A stretch of 38,925 nucleotides of DNA from Gemmatimonadota bacterium. Lineage in GTDB: Bacteria; Gemmatimonadota; Gemmatimonadetes; Gemmatimonadales; GWC2-71-9. Positions 18,696-27,320 of this stretch are shown here, in pieces. Made by a program: the position numbers and the translations under genes. The notes under the pieces were generated by a model that was given only the letters and a program-made list of their open reading frames with translations, had not been told where the DNA came from and did no database searches. Location: the NCBI GenBank assembly GCA_025358055.1, contig JANYKV010000057.1, forward strand, positions 1-38,925, given 5' to 3'. How positions within the stretch are numbered: the stretch's first letter is position 1; each line of letters begins with the position of its first letter.

Positions 18696-19755
18696 CCAGC
18701 GCGCACTCACTCGTTCTCTCTTCGGTACAACGCCGGAAGGGGCGTCGGTCGAGGCGTTCACCATTCGGAATCGGAATGGAGTCGAGGTCCGGGTCATTAC
18801 CTACGGCGGAATCATCCAGTCGCTCCGAACTCCAGATCGGAACGGCGCGTTCGCGGACATTGTGCTCGGGCACGACGGACTGGCAGGGTATCTCGAAGCC
18901 TCGCCATACTTCGGGGCCCTTGTGGGCCGATACGGCAATCGGATTGCGCACGGCAGGTTCACCGTGAACGAAACGGCCTACGTGCTCAAGGCCAATGACG
19001 GACCGCATCATCTTCATGGTGGCGTCACTGGGTTTGACAAGGTGGTGTGGAGCGCAGAGCCGTTCCAGGACAACACGACTTCTGGGTTGGTACTCCGGCA
19101 CACGAGTCCACACGGGGACGAGGGATACCCCGGCACCCTCATGGCACAGGTCACCTATGCGCTGAGCGACGCGAATGAGCTGGTGATCGACTACCGAGCC
19201 ACGACGGACCGCGCGACGCCGGTGAACCTTCTGCAGCACAGCTATTTCAATCTTGGAGGAGGAAGCCGCGACATTCTCGACCATATTCTCTCGATCGACG
19301 CCGACCGTTTCACGCCAATCGATGACACCCTGATCCCAACCGGGGAGTTCGCGCCGGTGACTGGGACGCCCTTCGATTTTCGGACTCCGGTGAAGATCGG
19401 TTCGCGCATCGCTGCGGACCACCAGCAACTCAAGTATGGCAACGGATATGACCACAACTTTGTCCTGAACCACCGTGGGGCGCTCGCCCCGGCCGCTCGG
19501 CTCAGCGACCCGTCAACCGGCCGACGCCTCGACGTGACGACCAGTGAACCCGGACTCCAGGTATACACGGGGAATTATTTGTACGGTACGATCCAAGGAA
19601 AATCCGGACAGACCTATTATCGCCGGTGGGGGCTTACCCTCGAAACGCAGCACTTCCCCGACTCTCCAAATCACCCCGAATTCCCTTCGACCATACTGTA
19701 CCCGGGCGCGGACTACCGATCCAGAACGGTGTTCACGTTCGGGGTCATGGGGTAG
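18664..19755 (+). CDS. galM: Aldose 1-epimerase (mutarotase)
   Basis: Interconverts alpha and beta anomers of hexoses and pentoses such as galactose, glucose and arabinose. The 363-aa protein has the GalM beta-supersandwich motifs: VITYGGIIQSLRTPDR, LVGRYGNRIAHGRF, GPHHLHGG with His118, LQHSYFNLGG with His192 and LTLETQHFPDSPNHPEFPS with Glu327. The spacing 118/192/327 matches the known catalytic His/His/Glu pattern of GalM. No signal peptide is seen, so it is probably cytoplasmic, unlike its two secreted neighbours. ATG 18664 overlaps the GH2 gene by 32 bp; GTG 18685 with GAGG three bases upstream is an alternative. Its end overlaps the convergent permease gene by 11 bp. Confidence 0.93.
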   Translation: MPESTRSVIDSQRALTRSLFGTTPEGASVEAFTIRNRNGVEVRVITYGGIIQSLRTPDRNGAFADIVLGHDGLAGYLEASPYFGALVGRYGNRIAHGRFTVNETAYVLKANDGPHHLHGGVTGFDKVVWSAEPFQDNTTSGLVLRHTSPHGDEGYPGTLMAQVTYALSDANELVIDYRATTDRATPVNLLQHSYFNLGGGSRDILDHILSIDADRFTPIDDTLIPTGEFAPVTGTPFDFRTPVKIGSRIAADHQQLKYGNGYDHNFVLNHRGALAPAARLSDPSTGRRLDVTTSEPGLQVYTGNYLYGTIQGKSGQTYYRRWGLTLETQHFPDSPNHPEFPSTILYPGADYRSRTVFTFGVMG

Positions 19756-20755
19756 GAGGCGCACGATCGAGCGACCCGCCAGTCTGGGTTGATCGGAGAC
19801 CGATTTCGCCGATGAGCTTTTGCAGGCCGATGAAACCGAGGAGCAGTGACCCGATGGCAATGCTCGTCCAGGCGGAGTTGAGGTTTCCCTCGAAATCAAT
19901 CAAGAGCCGAATCACACCGAGTATCAATACCCCGAGCAGGGTGCCGGGGATCGAGCCGACTCCGCCGGAGAGGAGTGTACCGCCGATGACCACGGAGGCC
20001 ACGACGGATAGCTCGAGGCCGACAGCGGAGGTCGGGTCCCCGGCCTGCTTATAGAACGTGAAGACCAGCCCGGCCAGCGCGGAGCAGAAGCCGGCGAGTG
20101 TGTAGACCCAAATCGTGGTCGCTCCGACCGGGACGCCCATCATTTGGGCCGCGCGTTCGTTCCCTCCGACGGCGTAGACGTTGCGCCCGAATCGGGTCGA
20201 ACGAGCAAGGATGAACCCCACCACCACGACCGCAAGCAGCAAAAGGCTTCTCAAGGGAATGGCGACACCGGCGCCGGCGTCGAGCTCCAGCGAGGAGGAT
20301 ACCCACCTGAGGAAGGGGTGCTCGATGCTCACACTCTCCCCAGCAATGAGAAAGCACGCGGCGCGGAGACCGAACATGCCGGCCAGGGTCACGATGAAGG
20401 CCGGAAGCGCGAAGAAGCGCACCAGCCAACCAGTCACGCGGCCGAACGCCGCTCCCAATACGAGACACAGGGCGCTCGCCGCCAGGGGGTGCCAACCGTG
20501 CCGGATAAGATCCGCGGTGAGGACTGAGGTGAAGGCCACGAGGGACCCTACGGAGAGATCGATTCCTCCCGACAGGATGACGAAAGTCGCTCCGACCGAG
20601 GCAATGCCCACATACGCGTAGTCCCCGAGAAGGTTGGCCAGGTTCGGGAAGGATGCGAAGTGTTCAAACCGAACCGCGCCAAGTCCAATGAGACCCGCGA
20701 GGATCAGGCCCGCGACAGCGATCGGGATCTGGCGCGGGCTCACCGGAAGCCTCAT
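19745..20755 (-). CDS. yjfF: Furanose-type sugar ABC transporter, second permease
   Basis: A 336-aa inner-membrane permease of the CUT2/RbsC family. Hallmarks are VILSGGIDLSVGSLVAFTSV, GWLVRFFALPAFIVTLAGMFGLRA, the EAA-like loop TRFGRNVYAVGGNERAAQMMGV and SVVIGGTLLSGGVGSIPGTLLG. ATG 20755 overlaps the stop of the upstream permease (ATGA); the longer open frame to 21076 is only a shadow of that gene. It is the last gene of a four-gene minus-strand operon whose order matches E. coli ytfQ-ytfR-ytfT-yjfF. Two distinct permeases, rather than one homodimer, are characteristic of that furanose-importer group. The 3' end overlaps galM tail to tail. Confidence 0.9.
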   Translation of the reverse strand: MRLPVSPRQIPIAVAGLILAGLIGLGAVRFEHFASFPNLANLLGDYAYVGIASVGATFVILSGGIDLSVGSLVAFTSVLTADLIRHGWHPLAASALCLVLGAAFGRVTGWLVRFFALPAFIVTLAGMFGLRAACFLIAGESVSIEHPFLRWVSSSLELDAGAGVAIPLRSLLLLAVVVVGFILARSTRFGRNVYAVGGNERAAQMMGVPVGATTIWVYTLAGFCSALAGLVFTFYKQAGDPTSAVGLELSVVASVVIGGTLLSGGVGSIPGTLLGVLILGVIRLLIDFEGNLNSAWTSIAIGSLLLGFIGLQKLIGEIGLRSTQTGGSLDRAPPTP

Positions 20756-21786
20756 CGCGCGGCCTTCTGCGCCCGCATCGCGCGAACGGGTGCAGCCCCG
20801 GCGATACAGACGGCGAGAATGACCAGCGCTTGAGGCAGCGGAGCCACGTCGGCCCCGATATTCCGAGTGTACATGGTGGTCGTGAGACACTGCATCAGCA
20901 AACCGCCGACGGCCGCGCCTACGAGATTGAGCCTTCCCCCCGTGAGTGGAGTTCCGCCGACCACCACAGCGAAGATCGCCGCCAATTCGAGGTTGCGCCC
21001 GGCGTGAAACGGATCGGCGGCCTTGATGTTCGCGGCCGCAATGAGTCCAGCAACGCCGGCGCACGCGCCGCACCATACGTAGGTTCCCACGATCAACAGT
21101 CGCGCGCGAACCCCCGCGAGACGTGCGGCTTCCGGATTACCCCCGACCGCCTCCAACAGGAGCCCCAACGCCGTCTTGCGCACAGCGACGATGGTCACGC
21201 CCAGGAGAGCCCCGGCCAAAATGAATGAGAACGGCAAGGGCAGCCACGACGGTCGACCCAAACCGATGTACTCGAGCGTGGCGTCGTGAAAGGTCGTGAT
21301 CTGGCTATCGGTGATCATTTGCGCCACGCCGCGTCCGGCCACCATGAGCACCAGGGTCGCGACAAAGGGTTGGAGCCGGAGCACGCTGACCAGCACGCCG
21401 TTCCAGAGGCCGCACAACGCGGCAATCCCGACCGCCAGGGCGATCGATTCGGCCGCGGGTCGCCCCCCGACGGACATAGTGGCGGCTACAGCACCCGAAA
21501 TTGCCATGATCGAGCCTACCGAGAGATCCACTCCCCGCGTCGCGATCACGGGCGTCATTCCGAGCGCGAGAATGACGAACGTCGCACCGTAGTTCAAGAT
21601 GTCGATCAGGGCGCCGGCGGGCACGCCGTCCCGCAGCGAGACGTGCAGAAATGCTCCGGGGCCGACGAGGCCCGGTCCACCCGGCGCAAGGAGGTCGAAC
21701 AATGCGTTGATGATGATGAGCAGGGCGATCCCCAGGGCTGGCCAAAGAGCGGCAGGTCGTCGGGCGGGGGGGCTGGGCACCATCAT
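20752..21786 (-). CDS. ytfT: Furanose-type sugar ABC transporter, first permease
   Basis: A 344-aa CUT2 permease. The N-terminal helix ALWPALGIALLIIINALFDLL is followed by NYGATFVILALGMTPVIATRG, VDLSVGSIMAISGAVAATM, LQPFVATLVLMVAGRGVAQM, the ATPase-contact loop LEAVGGNPEAARLAGV and AIFAVVVGGTPLTGGRLNL. It overlaps the ATPase gene upstream and the second permease downstream by ATGA junctions, so all three are translationally coupled. The pairing with a divergent second permease supports a YtfT/YjfF heterodimer. The substrate is inferred from the binding protein and from the adjacent arabinose genes. Confidence 0.9.
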   Translation of the reverse strand: MMVPSPPARRPAALWPALGIALLIIINALFDLLAPGGPGLVGPGAFLHVSLRDGVPAGALIDILNYGATFVILALGMTPVIATRGVDLSVGSIMAISGAVAATMSVGGRPAAESIALAVGIAALCGLWNGVLVSVLRLQPFVATLVLMVAGRGVAQMITDSQITTFHDATLEYIGLGRPSWLPLPFSFILAGALLGVTIVAVRKTALGLLLEAVGGNPEAARLAGVRARLLIVGTYVWCGACAGVAGLIAAANIKAADPFHAGRNLELAAIFAVVVGGTPLTGGRLNLVGAAVGGLLMQCLTTTMYTRNIGADVAPLPQALVILAVCIAGAAPVRAMRAQKAAR

Positions 21787-23339
21787 TCGTGGCTCCCGGC
21801 CACGGTCCCGGCACCAGCGATCACGGCGAGGATCGCCGATTCGGTGATCCGGGTGCCTTCCAGCTCCCCCACCGTTCGACGGTCGCGGAGAATCAGCACC
21901 CGTCCGCAGGTTCGGACGATTTCATCGAGCTCGGAGCTGATGAGCACGATCGCAAGACCCTCCGCCCGGAGGCGGGCGATCAACGATTCGATCTCGGCCC
22001 GCGCACCCACGTCGATCCCTCGGGTCGGCTCGTCCAGGATCAGCACACGAGGCTGCACTGCCAGCCACCTCGCGAGCAGGACCTTTTGCTGGTTTCCCCC
22101 GGACAGATTCCGCACCGGTGTTTCGGCATCGGGAGTCCGGATGTTGAGCGAACGGATGTAATGATCCGCCAGTTGCATCTGTTGGGGGGGCCGGAGGGGG
22201 CGGAGCGCTCCGCGTCGAGCCTGCATCGCCAGCAGAATATTTTCCCGAACCGAGAGATCGAGGACCAGTCCCTCCGCCTTCCGGTCTTCCGGCGTAAAAG
22301 CGAGCCCTCGGGCGATCGCATCTCGGACCGAACCAGCCGGTATGCGCGCACCCCCCACCCGCACCTGACCTTCGTCCGCCGCGTCCGCTCCGAAGATGAG
22401 TCGCGCGAGCTCCGTTCGACCCGAACCGCGCAGCCCGGCCAGGCCGAGCGATTCACCGGCACGGACGGTCAGGCTGGTCGGTGCGAGCACCGCGCGACGC
22501 CCCAGGCCATCGACCTCAAGTAGGGCTTCTGGCGCGGCGTCTGTTGAACCCGAAGCGGTGTTCTGCGGCTCTCGCTCAATCGTCCGTCCGGTCATTGCCT
22601 CGATGAGCGCGGGCTTAGGCAGGGCCGCCACCTCCCAGACACCGACTTTCATGCCGTTCCGAAGCACCGTGATCCGGTCGGCGAGTCGATACACTTGGTC
22701 GAGGAAATGGGAAACAAAAACGATGCAGAGCCCTTGGTCCCGCAAATGCTGGAGGACCCGGAATAAATGGTCGGTTTCCGTGGCGTCGAGCGAAGAGGTC
22801 GGTTCATCGAGAATGAGGACGCGCGCGTCGATGTCCATCGCGCGAGCAATCGCCACCATCTGTTGAACGGCGATGGGGTGGTCGCCGAGAGAACCGGAGA
22901 CATCAACGTACATCCCGAGAGAGGCGAGAGCGGCCTCAGCCCGGCGCCGGGTAGCCCCCTGTCGGATCAGTCCCGTCCGCGTGGGGTGGCGGCCGAGACA
23001 GATGTTGTCGGCCACCGACATCGCTGGCACGAGGTCGATTTCCTGATGGACCGTGCTGAGGCCAACCGCTTGAGCTTCACGAGGGGTTCGCGGCCGAATC
23101 TCCCGCCCATCCAGATGGATTGTCCCCTCGCGCGGCGGATACAATCCGCTCAGCACGTTGATCAACGTGCTCTTCCCCGCCCCGTTCTCCCCCATAAGCG
23201 CATGGATTTCTCCAGTGTGGGCGTCGAAGTCCACCCGGTCGAGCGCCCGCACTCCCGGAAAGTCCACGACCACACCGCGCACCGAGAGGGTGGGAGTGCT
23301 CTCCACGCGTTCGATCGGAGAGGAGATCGAGGGTGACAC
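21783..23339 (-). CDS. ytfR: Furanose-type sugar ABC transporter, double ATPase
   Basis: A 518-aa protein with two fused nucleotide-binding domains, typical of CUT2 importers (RbsA, AraG, YtfR). Domain 1 has Walker A GENGAGKST, a degenerate signature (HPIAVQQMVAIARA) and Walker B RVLILDEPTSSLD. Domain 2 has the usual degenerate Walker A GLRGSGRTEL, a full LSGGNQQKVLLARWLA signature and LILDEPTRGIDVGA. GTG 23339, six bases after the binding-protein stop, fits this family's N-terminus; the open frame upstream overlaps the binding-protein gene and is not real. The ribosome site is poor, suggesting coupling to upstream translation. Confidence 0.92.
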   Translation of the reverse strand: MSPSISSPIERVESTPTLSVRGVVVDFPGVRALDRVDFDAHTGEIHALMGENGAGKSTLINVLSGLYPPREGTIHLDGREIRPRTPREAQAVGLSTVHQEIDLVPAMSVADNICLGRHPTRTGLIRQGATRRRAEAALASLGMYVDVSGSLGDHPIAVQQMVAIARAMDIDARVLILDEPTSSLDATETDHLFRVLQHLRDQGLCIVFVSHFLDQVYRLADRITVLRNGMKVGVWEVAALPKPALIEAMTGRTIEREPQNTASGSTDAAPEALLEVDGLGRRAVLAPTSLTVRAGESLGLAGLRGSGRTELARLIFGADAADEGQVRVGGARIPAGSVRDAIARGLAFTPEDRKAEGLVLDLSVRENILLAMQARRGALRPLRPPQQMQLADHYIRSLNIRTPDAETPVRNLSGGNQQKVLLARWLAVQPRVLILDEPTRGIDVGARAEIESLIARLRAEGLAIVLISSELDEIVRTCGRVLILRDRRTVGELEGTRITESAILAVIAGAGTVAGSHE

Positions 23340-23344
23340 GTCGA

Positions 23345-24361
23345 TCAGTACCTGCGCGATTGAATGAGATCGGCCGTGACTTGGTCCGCGGTGAAAACCC
23401 CCTCCTGGGTGACGATTCGCTTTGGGACGTGTTGACCTTGACTGAGCTTTTCGATCACATCGAAAAGCTGGGGGCCTAGGAGCGGATTGCACTCGACCGA
23501 GCAACTGAGTTTTTTATCGAGCATCGCTTGAAACGCGTCGTGGACGCCGTCGATGGACACGGCGACAATGTCAACGCCGGGCCGTTTGCCCGCTGCCTCG
23601 ATCGCCTGAATAGCGCCAAGGGCCATGTCGTCGTTGTGGGCGAAGAGCGCATTGATGCGAGCACCCTCCGGGGAGCGGAGGAACGCTTCGAACACCTCTT
23701 TGCCCTTGGCGCGTTCGAAATTGCCCGACGCGCTTTTCACAATGGTCATCCCGGGATAGTGCGCGAGCTCCGCTTCAAACCCTTTCTTGCGGTCGAGAGC
23801 CGGCGCGGAGCCCGGCGTGCCCTGCAACTCGGCGATCATGGCCTTCCCGCCGGTTCGTTTCGCCAGACACTCGGCGGCGCGGCGCCCTTCCTCGATGAAA
23901 TCCGAACCGATAAAAGTCTCGTAGAGCGTGCTGTCGGTGACCCGAACCGCGCGGTCCGTCAGCACCACGCGAATGCCGGCCTTCTTCGCCTCCTCGAGCA
24001 CCGCCTGCCATCCATCCTCGGTCTTGGGCGAGAAGGCGATGAAGTCCACTTTCTGTTGGATGAACGACCGGATCGCCCGGATTTGATTTTCTTGCTCGCC
24101 CTGGGCGTCCGAGAACTTGAGGGTCACGCCACGCTTGTCGGCCTCGTCCTTGATGGACTTCGTGTTCGCGGTCCGCCAGCCGCTCTCGGCGCCGACTTGG
24201 CTGAACCCGACGACCAGGCGTCGCGCCCCGGAGGCAGCCCCCGGGGGCGGATCGTTCTGTTTCGCGCATGCCGCCCCCGCGAGCACGGCGAGCGCAGCGG
24301 CGGTGGCCTCCCATCGGGGGGAGCCGAGGCGGGGGAAGCGAGGTGACCGGAAGAGGGACAT
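23345..24361 (-). CDS. ytfQ: YtfQ-like sugar-binding protein of a furanose ABC transporter
   Basis: A 338-aa periplasmic binding protein, probably a lipoprotein (AVLAGAACAKQ). The mature part opens VGFSQVGAESGWRTANTKS and continues GEQENQIRAIRSFIQQKVD and ELQGTPGSAPALDRKKGFE, then AHNDDMALGAIQAIEAAGK and SIDGVHDAFQAML. From memory these closely follow E. coli YtfQ (galactofuranose-binding), more than ribose- or arabinopyranose-binding RbsB/AraF. A related importer, GafABCD of Shewanella sp. ANA-3, has been described as L-arabinofuranose specific. With araB/araD and arabinofuranosidases next door, L-arabinofuranose is the favoured ligand. ATG 24361 has GGAG five bases upstream. It heads the importer operon, divergent from the ROK regulator. 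Confidence 0.9.
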   Translation of the reverse strand: MSLFRSPRFPRLGSPRWEATAAALAVLAGAACAKQNDPPPGAASGARRLVVGFSQVGAESGWRTANTKSIKDEADKRGVTLKFSDAQGEQENQIRAIRSFIQQKVDFIAFSPKTEDGWQAVLEEAKKAGIRVVLTDRAVRVTDSTLYETFIGSDFIEEGRRAAECLAKRTGGKAMIAELQGTPGSAPALDRKKGFEAELAHYPGMTIVKSASGNFERAKGKEVFEAFLRSPEGARINALFAHNDDMALGAIQAIEAAGKRPGVDIVAVSIDGVHDAFQAMLDKKLSCSVECNPLLGPQLFDVIEKLSQGQHVPKRIVTQEGVFTADQVTADLIQSRRY

Positions 24362-24381
24362 AAGGACTCCGTCGCGGGTTA

Positions 24382-24410
24382 TTGTCACGACCGGTTTGAG
24401 TTAGTATACT
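24382..24410 (+). promoter_or_regulatory. Near-consensus sigma-70 promoter of the ROK regulator operon
   Basis: TTGTCA at 24382-24387 is followed, after exactly 17 bases, by TATACT at 24405-24410. The expected transcription start is about 24416-24418, only two to four bases before ATG 24420. The regulator mRNA would therefore be leaderless or nearly so; no Shine-Dalgarno sequence is present. Confidence 0.65.
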
Positions 24411-24412
24411 AA
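24401..24412. promoter_or_regulatory. Palindromic operator overlapping divergent -10 elements
   Basis: TTAGTATACTAA is a perfect 12-bp palindrome in the 58-bp gap between the binding-protein gene and the regulator. It contains TATACT on both strands (plus 24405-24410, minus 24408-24403), so one bound dimer would cover the -10 of both promoters. ROK repressors such as XylR use TTAGT...ACTAA-like inverted repeats. The minus-strand -35 is weak, suggesting an asymmetrical promoter pair. Autoregulation plus control of the importer is inferred. Confidence 0.6.
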
Positions 24413-24419
24413 GTTCAGA

Positions 24420-25613
24420 ATGTATCTGCGACCTGCCCATCTTCGCGAGGCCAACACCCGGCGGGTCTTCCGCGCCCTCCTGGCTCGTCCCCGATGTTCC
24501 CGCGCCGAATTAGCCCGGCGCACCGGACTTTCCGGGGTCACCGCAGGCCGAGTGGTCGATGCCCTCAAGGAAGCCGGATTGGTGGTGGAGGTCGAGACCC
24601 CGCCACCCACCGACGGTGCGACGCTCCGCCTGATGGGGCGCCCACCTCAGATGGTAGCACTCTCTCCTCGCCCGCGCTTCTTAGGCATCGAGATCGGCGT
24701 CCGCGAAACTCGGATCGCCGCCCTGCCGCTGGCCGGGCCCGACCCCGAACTCCCCTGCCGGACCATTCCCACGCCCGATTCACTCGACGCATTCCTCGGC
24801 AGCCTCCGCAAGGCGAAAGCAAGCGTTGGTCTCAAGCGCTGCGACGCAGTCCTGGTCAGCGTCCCGGGAGTCGTGGACCAGGGCGCCGGCGCCGTCCTCT
24901 TTTCCCCCAATCTGCACTGGTCCGAAGGGGCGGAGCTACTTCACGGCATCGGAGCGCAAAACCCTGCTCCCGTCATCGCGGTGCAAGAAATCCAAGCATT
25001 GGCCCTCGGTCACCAGGCGGCAGAAGGGTCCGAAAGTTTCCTCCTGCTCGACTTCTCTGAAGGCGTGGGAGGGGCGGTTGTGATGCAGGGCCACTTGCTC
25101 ACCGGTGAAATTTCGCTTTCCGGCGAAATCGGCCATACGCCGGTGATGAACAACGGCCGTCGCTGCGGCTGCGGCGCCGTCGGATGCCTCGAGACGCTGG
25201 CCTCCCGAAACGGGCTCCTCCGAAGCTTCCGCGAAGCGCATGGCAACCGCCGGGCCGACTGGACCGAGCTGGCACGGCACGTCGCTAGGTTTGGCATCGA
25301 GCCTTGGCTCGACCAGGCCATCGACGCCACCGGTGTTGTCGTCGCCGGTGCCATCAACCTTCTCGGCATCGGACATGTCATCGTCACGGGCGATTTGCCC
25401 TCGTTACACGTAGACATTACGGAGCGATTACGCGCGTCGATCGAAGAGCATTCTTTGCTGGGACGATTCGGCCGGGTCGCATGCGCAACAGCTCCACGAC
25501 GACGATGGCTCGGTCTCATCGTGGCCGCAAGCAAAGACGTACTGGCCGGGGGTGGCGATGACCTCCGCCCTGGCATCGGCGATCGCCGGAAGCACTTGTA
25601 CCTCGCCGTCTAA
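24420..25613 (+). CDS. ROK-family transcriptional regulator of the arabinose locus
   Basis: A 397-aa repressor-type ROK protein. Residues about 8-55 form a winged helix-turn-helix (REANTRRVFRALLARPRCSRAELARRTGLSG in two stretches), followed by the ROK sugar-binding fold. The kinase phosphate loop is degenerate (LGIEIGVRETRIAAL in place of DIGGTK), as in regulators. The ROK zinc motif CGCGAVGCLE (Cys249, Cys251, Cys256) with upstream SGEIGHTPV is intact. It diverges from the importer and is followed 15 bp later by araB, so it is the first gene of the catabolic run. XylR/NagC-type ROK proteins release DNA on binding their sugar; here L-arabinose or a derivative is the natural guess. No AraC or GntR-type AraR is present in the window. 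Confidence 0.88.
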   Translation: MYLRPAHLREANTRRVFRALLARPRCSRAELARRTGLSGVTAGRVVDALKEAGLVVEVETPPPTDGATLRLMGRPPQMVALSPRPRFLGIEIGVRETRIAALPLAGPDPELPCRTIPTPDSLDAFLGSLRKAKASVGLKRCDAVLVSVPGVVDQGAGAVLFSPNLHWSEGAELLHGIGAQNPAPVIAVQEIQALALGHQAAEGSESFLLLDFSEGVGGAVVMQGHLLTGEISLSGEIGHTPVMNNGRRCGCGAVGCLETLASRNGLLRSFREAHGNRRADWTELARHVARFGIEPWLDQAIDATGVVVAGAINLLGIGHVIVTGDLPSLHVDITERLRASIEEHSLLGRFGRVACATAPRRRWLGLIVAASKDVLAGGGDDLRPGIGDRRKHLYLAV

Positions 25614-25628
25614 TCTACGAGCGACACG

Positions 25629-27320
25629 ATGCCCCAACCCATTTTCTCGCTCGGTCTCGACTTCGGCACGGGGAGCGCTCGCGCCCTAGTCGTCGATACG
25701 CGCGACGGAACCGAGGTGGCGACCGCAGTCTTCGACTACCCGACTGGTGAGGCCGGAGTCGTCACCGAGAGTCGCGACCCCAATTTCGCGCGTCAGAATC
25801 CGGCCGACTATGTCGCCGCGCTGGATGCGATCATCCAGCAAGCGGTGGCCGAGGCCAGTTCGTATCCCGGATTCAGCCCCGCGGGCATCGTGGGAATCGG
25901 TGTTGACACGACCGGATCCACACCGATTCCGGTAGACCACACCTCGACTCCACTGGCGCTACACCCCGGTTTTGCCAAGGACCCCGGGGCTTACGCCTGG
26001 CTGTGGAAGGATCACACAGCCCATGCCGAGGCGGCGGAGATCACCGCCAAAGCCACCGCGGGCGGTTACCCCTATCTCGGGAAGTGCGGCGGTACCTATT
26101 CGTCGGAATGGTATTGGTCGAAGATGCTTCACTCCGAACGGAGCAATCCGGCGGTGACCCGGGCCGCGGCGAGTTGGGTCGAGCTCTGCGACTATATCCC
26201 TGCGTATCTCACCGGAGTCACCGACATCGCCCACGTGAAGCGGGGAATTTGCGCCGCGGGCCACAAAGCGATGTACAGCGCCACCTGGGGCGGCCTGCCC
26301 CGAGCAGAATTCCTCGAGGCGCTCGAGCCCGGGTTCAGCCGTTTTCGGGAGGGATACCTCACTCCGGCGCTCCCCTCCGATCGGGTAGCCGGCACGCTCA
26401 CACCGTCACTCGCGGCTCGCTGGGGACTCCCAGCTGGTATTGCGGTCGCGGTCGGGGCCTTCGATGCGCATGTCGGCGCGGTCGGCGCCGGTGCCGGCGC
26501 GGGCACGCTCGTCAAGATCATGGGCACCAGTACGTGTGATTGCATTGTCGCGCCGCTGACGGAGCACGTCGCCGACATTCCTGGCGTCTGTGGAATCGTT
26601 CCGGAATCCATCCTTCCGGGTATGTATGGCATCGAGGCCGGCCAGTCCGCCGTGGGCGACATCTTCGATTGGTTCGTCCGGCGGATTTCTCCCGCCGCCT
26701 ACGGCACCGGCTCGGAGGCGCATGCCCGGCTCACCGACGCGGCGGCCAAACTTCGGCCCGGGGAGAGTGGCCTTGTGGCGCTGGACTGGCACAATGGCAA
26801 CCGAACCGTGCTGGTCGATCCGCTGCTCACGGGCATGATCGTTGGGGAACACCTGCAGACGACTCCCGCAGACATTTATCGCGCGCTCATCGAAGCCACC
26901 GCCTACGGCGCCCTGACGATCATTGACCGACTCGAGGAGTACGGCGTCCGCGTGGAGCGCATCATCAACTGCGGCGGAATCGCGGAGAAAAACTCCCTCG
27001 TCATGCAGGTGTACGCGGACGTCACTGGCCGCCCCATGCAGGTCAGCCGATCGGGGCAGACCTGCGCCCTCGGCGCCGCGATTTGTGGTGCAGTTGCCGG
27101 GCGGGCGCATCCCTCGGTCGCCGATGCACAGCGGGCCATGACCGGCGTCAAAGCGACGGTGTATGCCCCAATCCCCGCCCACCGGGAGATCTATCGTCGC
27201 CTCTATCGCATCTATTCCCAACTCCACGATGCGTTCGGCACCAAAGAGGGCGCCGCTTCCCTCTACGGCGTCATGAAAGAGCTCATCACCATCCGCCAAT
27301 CGGTCCGCCAACGCCCATGA
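25629..27320 (+). CDS. araB: Ribulokinase
   Basis: Phosphorylates L-ribulose to L-ribulose-5-phosphate. The 563-aa FGGY-family protein has the N-terminal ATPase motif SLGLDFGTGSARALVVD, GIGVDTTGSTPIPVD, the AraB-typical LWKDHTAHAEAAEIT and GGTYSSEWYWSKMLH, GTSTCDCIVAP, GIEAGQSAVGDIFDWFV and the C-terminal INCGGIAEKNSLVMQVYADV. Length and motifs match AraB rather than xylulokinase or fucokinase. Its stop overlaps the araD start (ATGA at 27317-27320). The start is ATG 25629. Confidence 0.95.
   Translation: MPQPIFSLGLDFGTGSARALVVDTRDGTEVATAVFDYPTGEAGVVTESRDPNFARQNPADYVAALDAIIQQAVAEASSYPGFSPAGIVGIGVDTTGSTPIPVDHTSTPLALHPGFAKDPGAYAWLWKDHTAHAEAAEITAKATAGGYPYLGKCGGTYSSEWYWSKMLHSERSNPAVTRAAASWVELCDYIPAYLTGVTDIAHVKRGICAAGHKAMYSATWGGLPRAEFLEALEPGFSRFREGYLTPALPSDRVAGTLTPSLAARWGLPAGIAVAVGAFDAHVGAVGAGAGAGTLVKIMGTSTCDCIVAPLTEHVADIPGVCGIVPESILPGMYGIEAGQSAVGDIFDWFVRRISPAAYGTGSEAHARLTDAAAKLRPGESGLVALDWHNGNRTVLVDPLLTGMIVGEHLQTTPADIYRALIEATAYGALTIIDRLEEYGVRVERIINCGGIAEKNSLVMQVYADVTGRPMQVSRSGQTCALGAAICGAVAGRAHPSVADAQRAMTGVKATVYAPIPAHREIYRRLYRIYSQLHDAFGTKEGAASLYGVMKELITIRQSVRQRP

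Noticed and set aside
20756-21076. N-terminal extension of the second permease
   Set aside because: Arginine-rich and lies wholly within the first permease gene; ATG 20755 gives the normal permease start.
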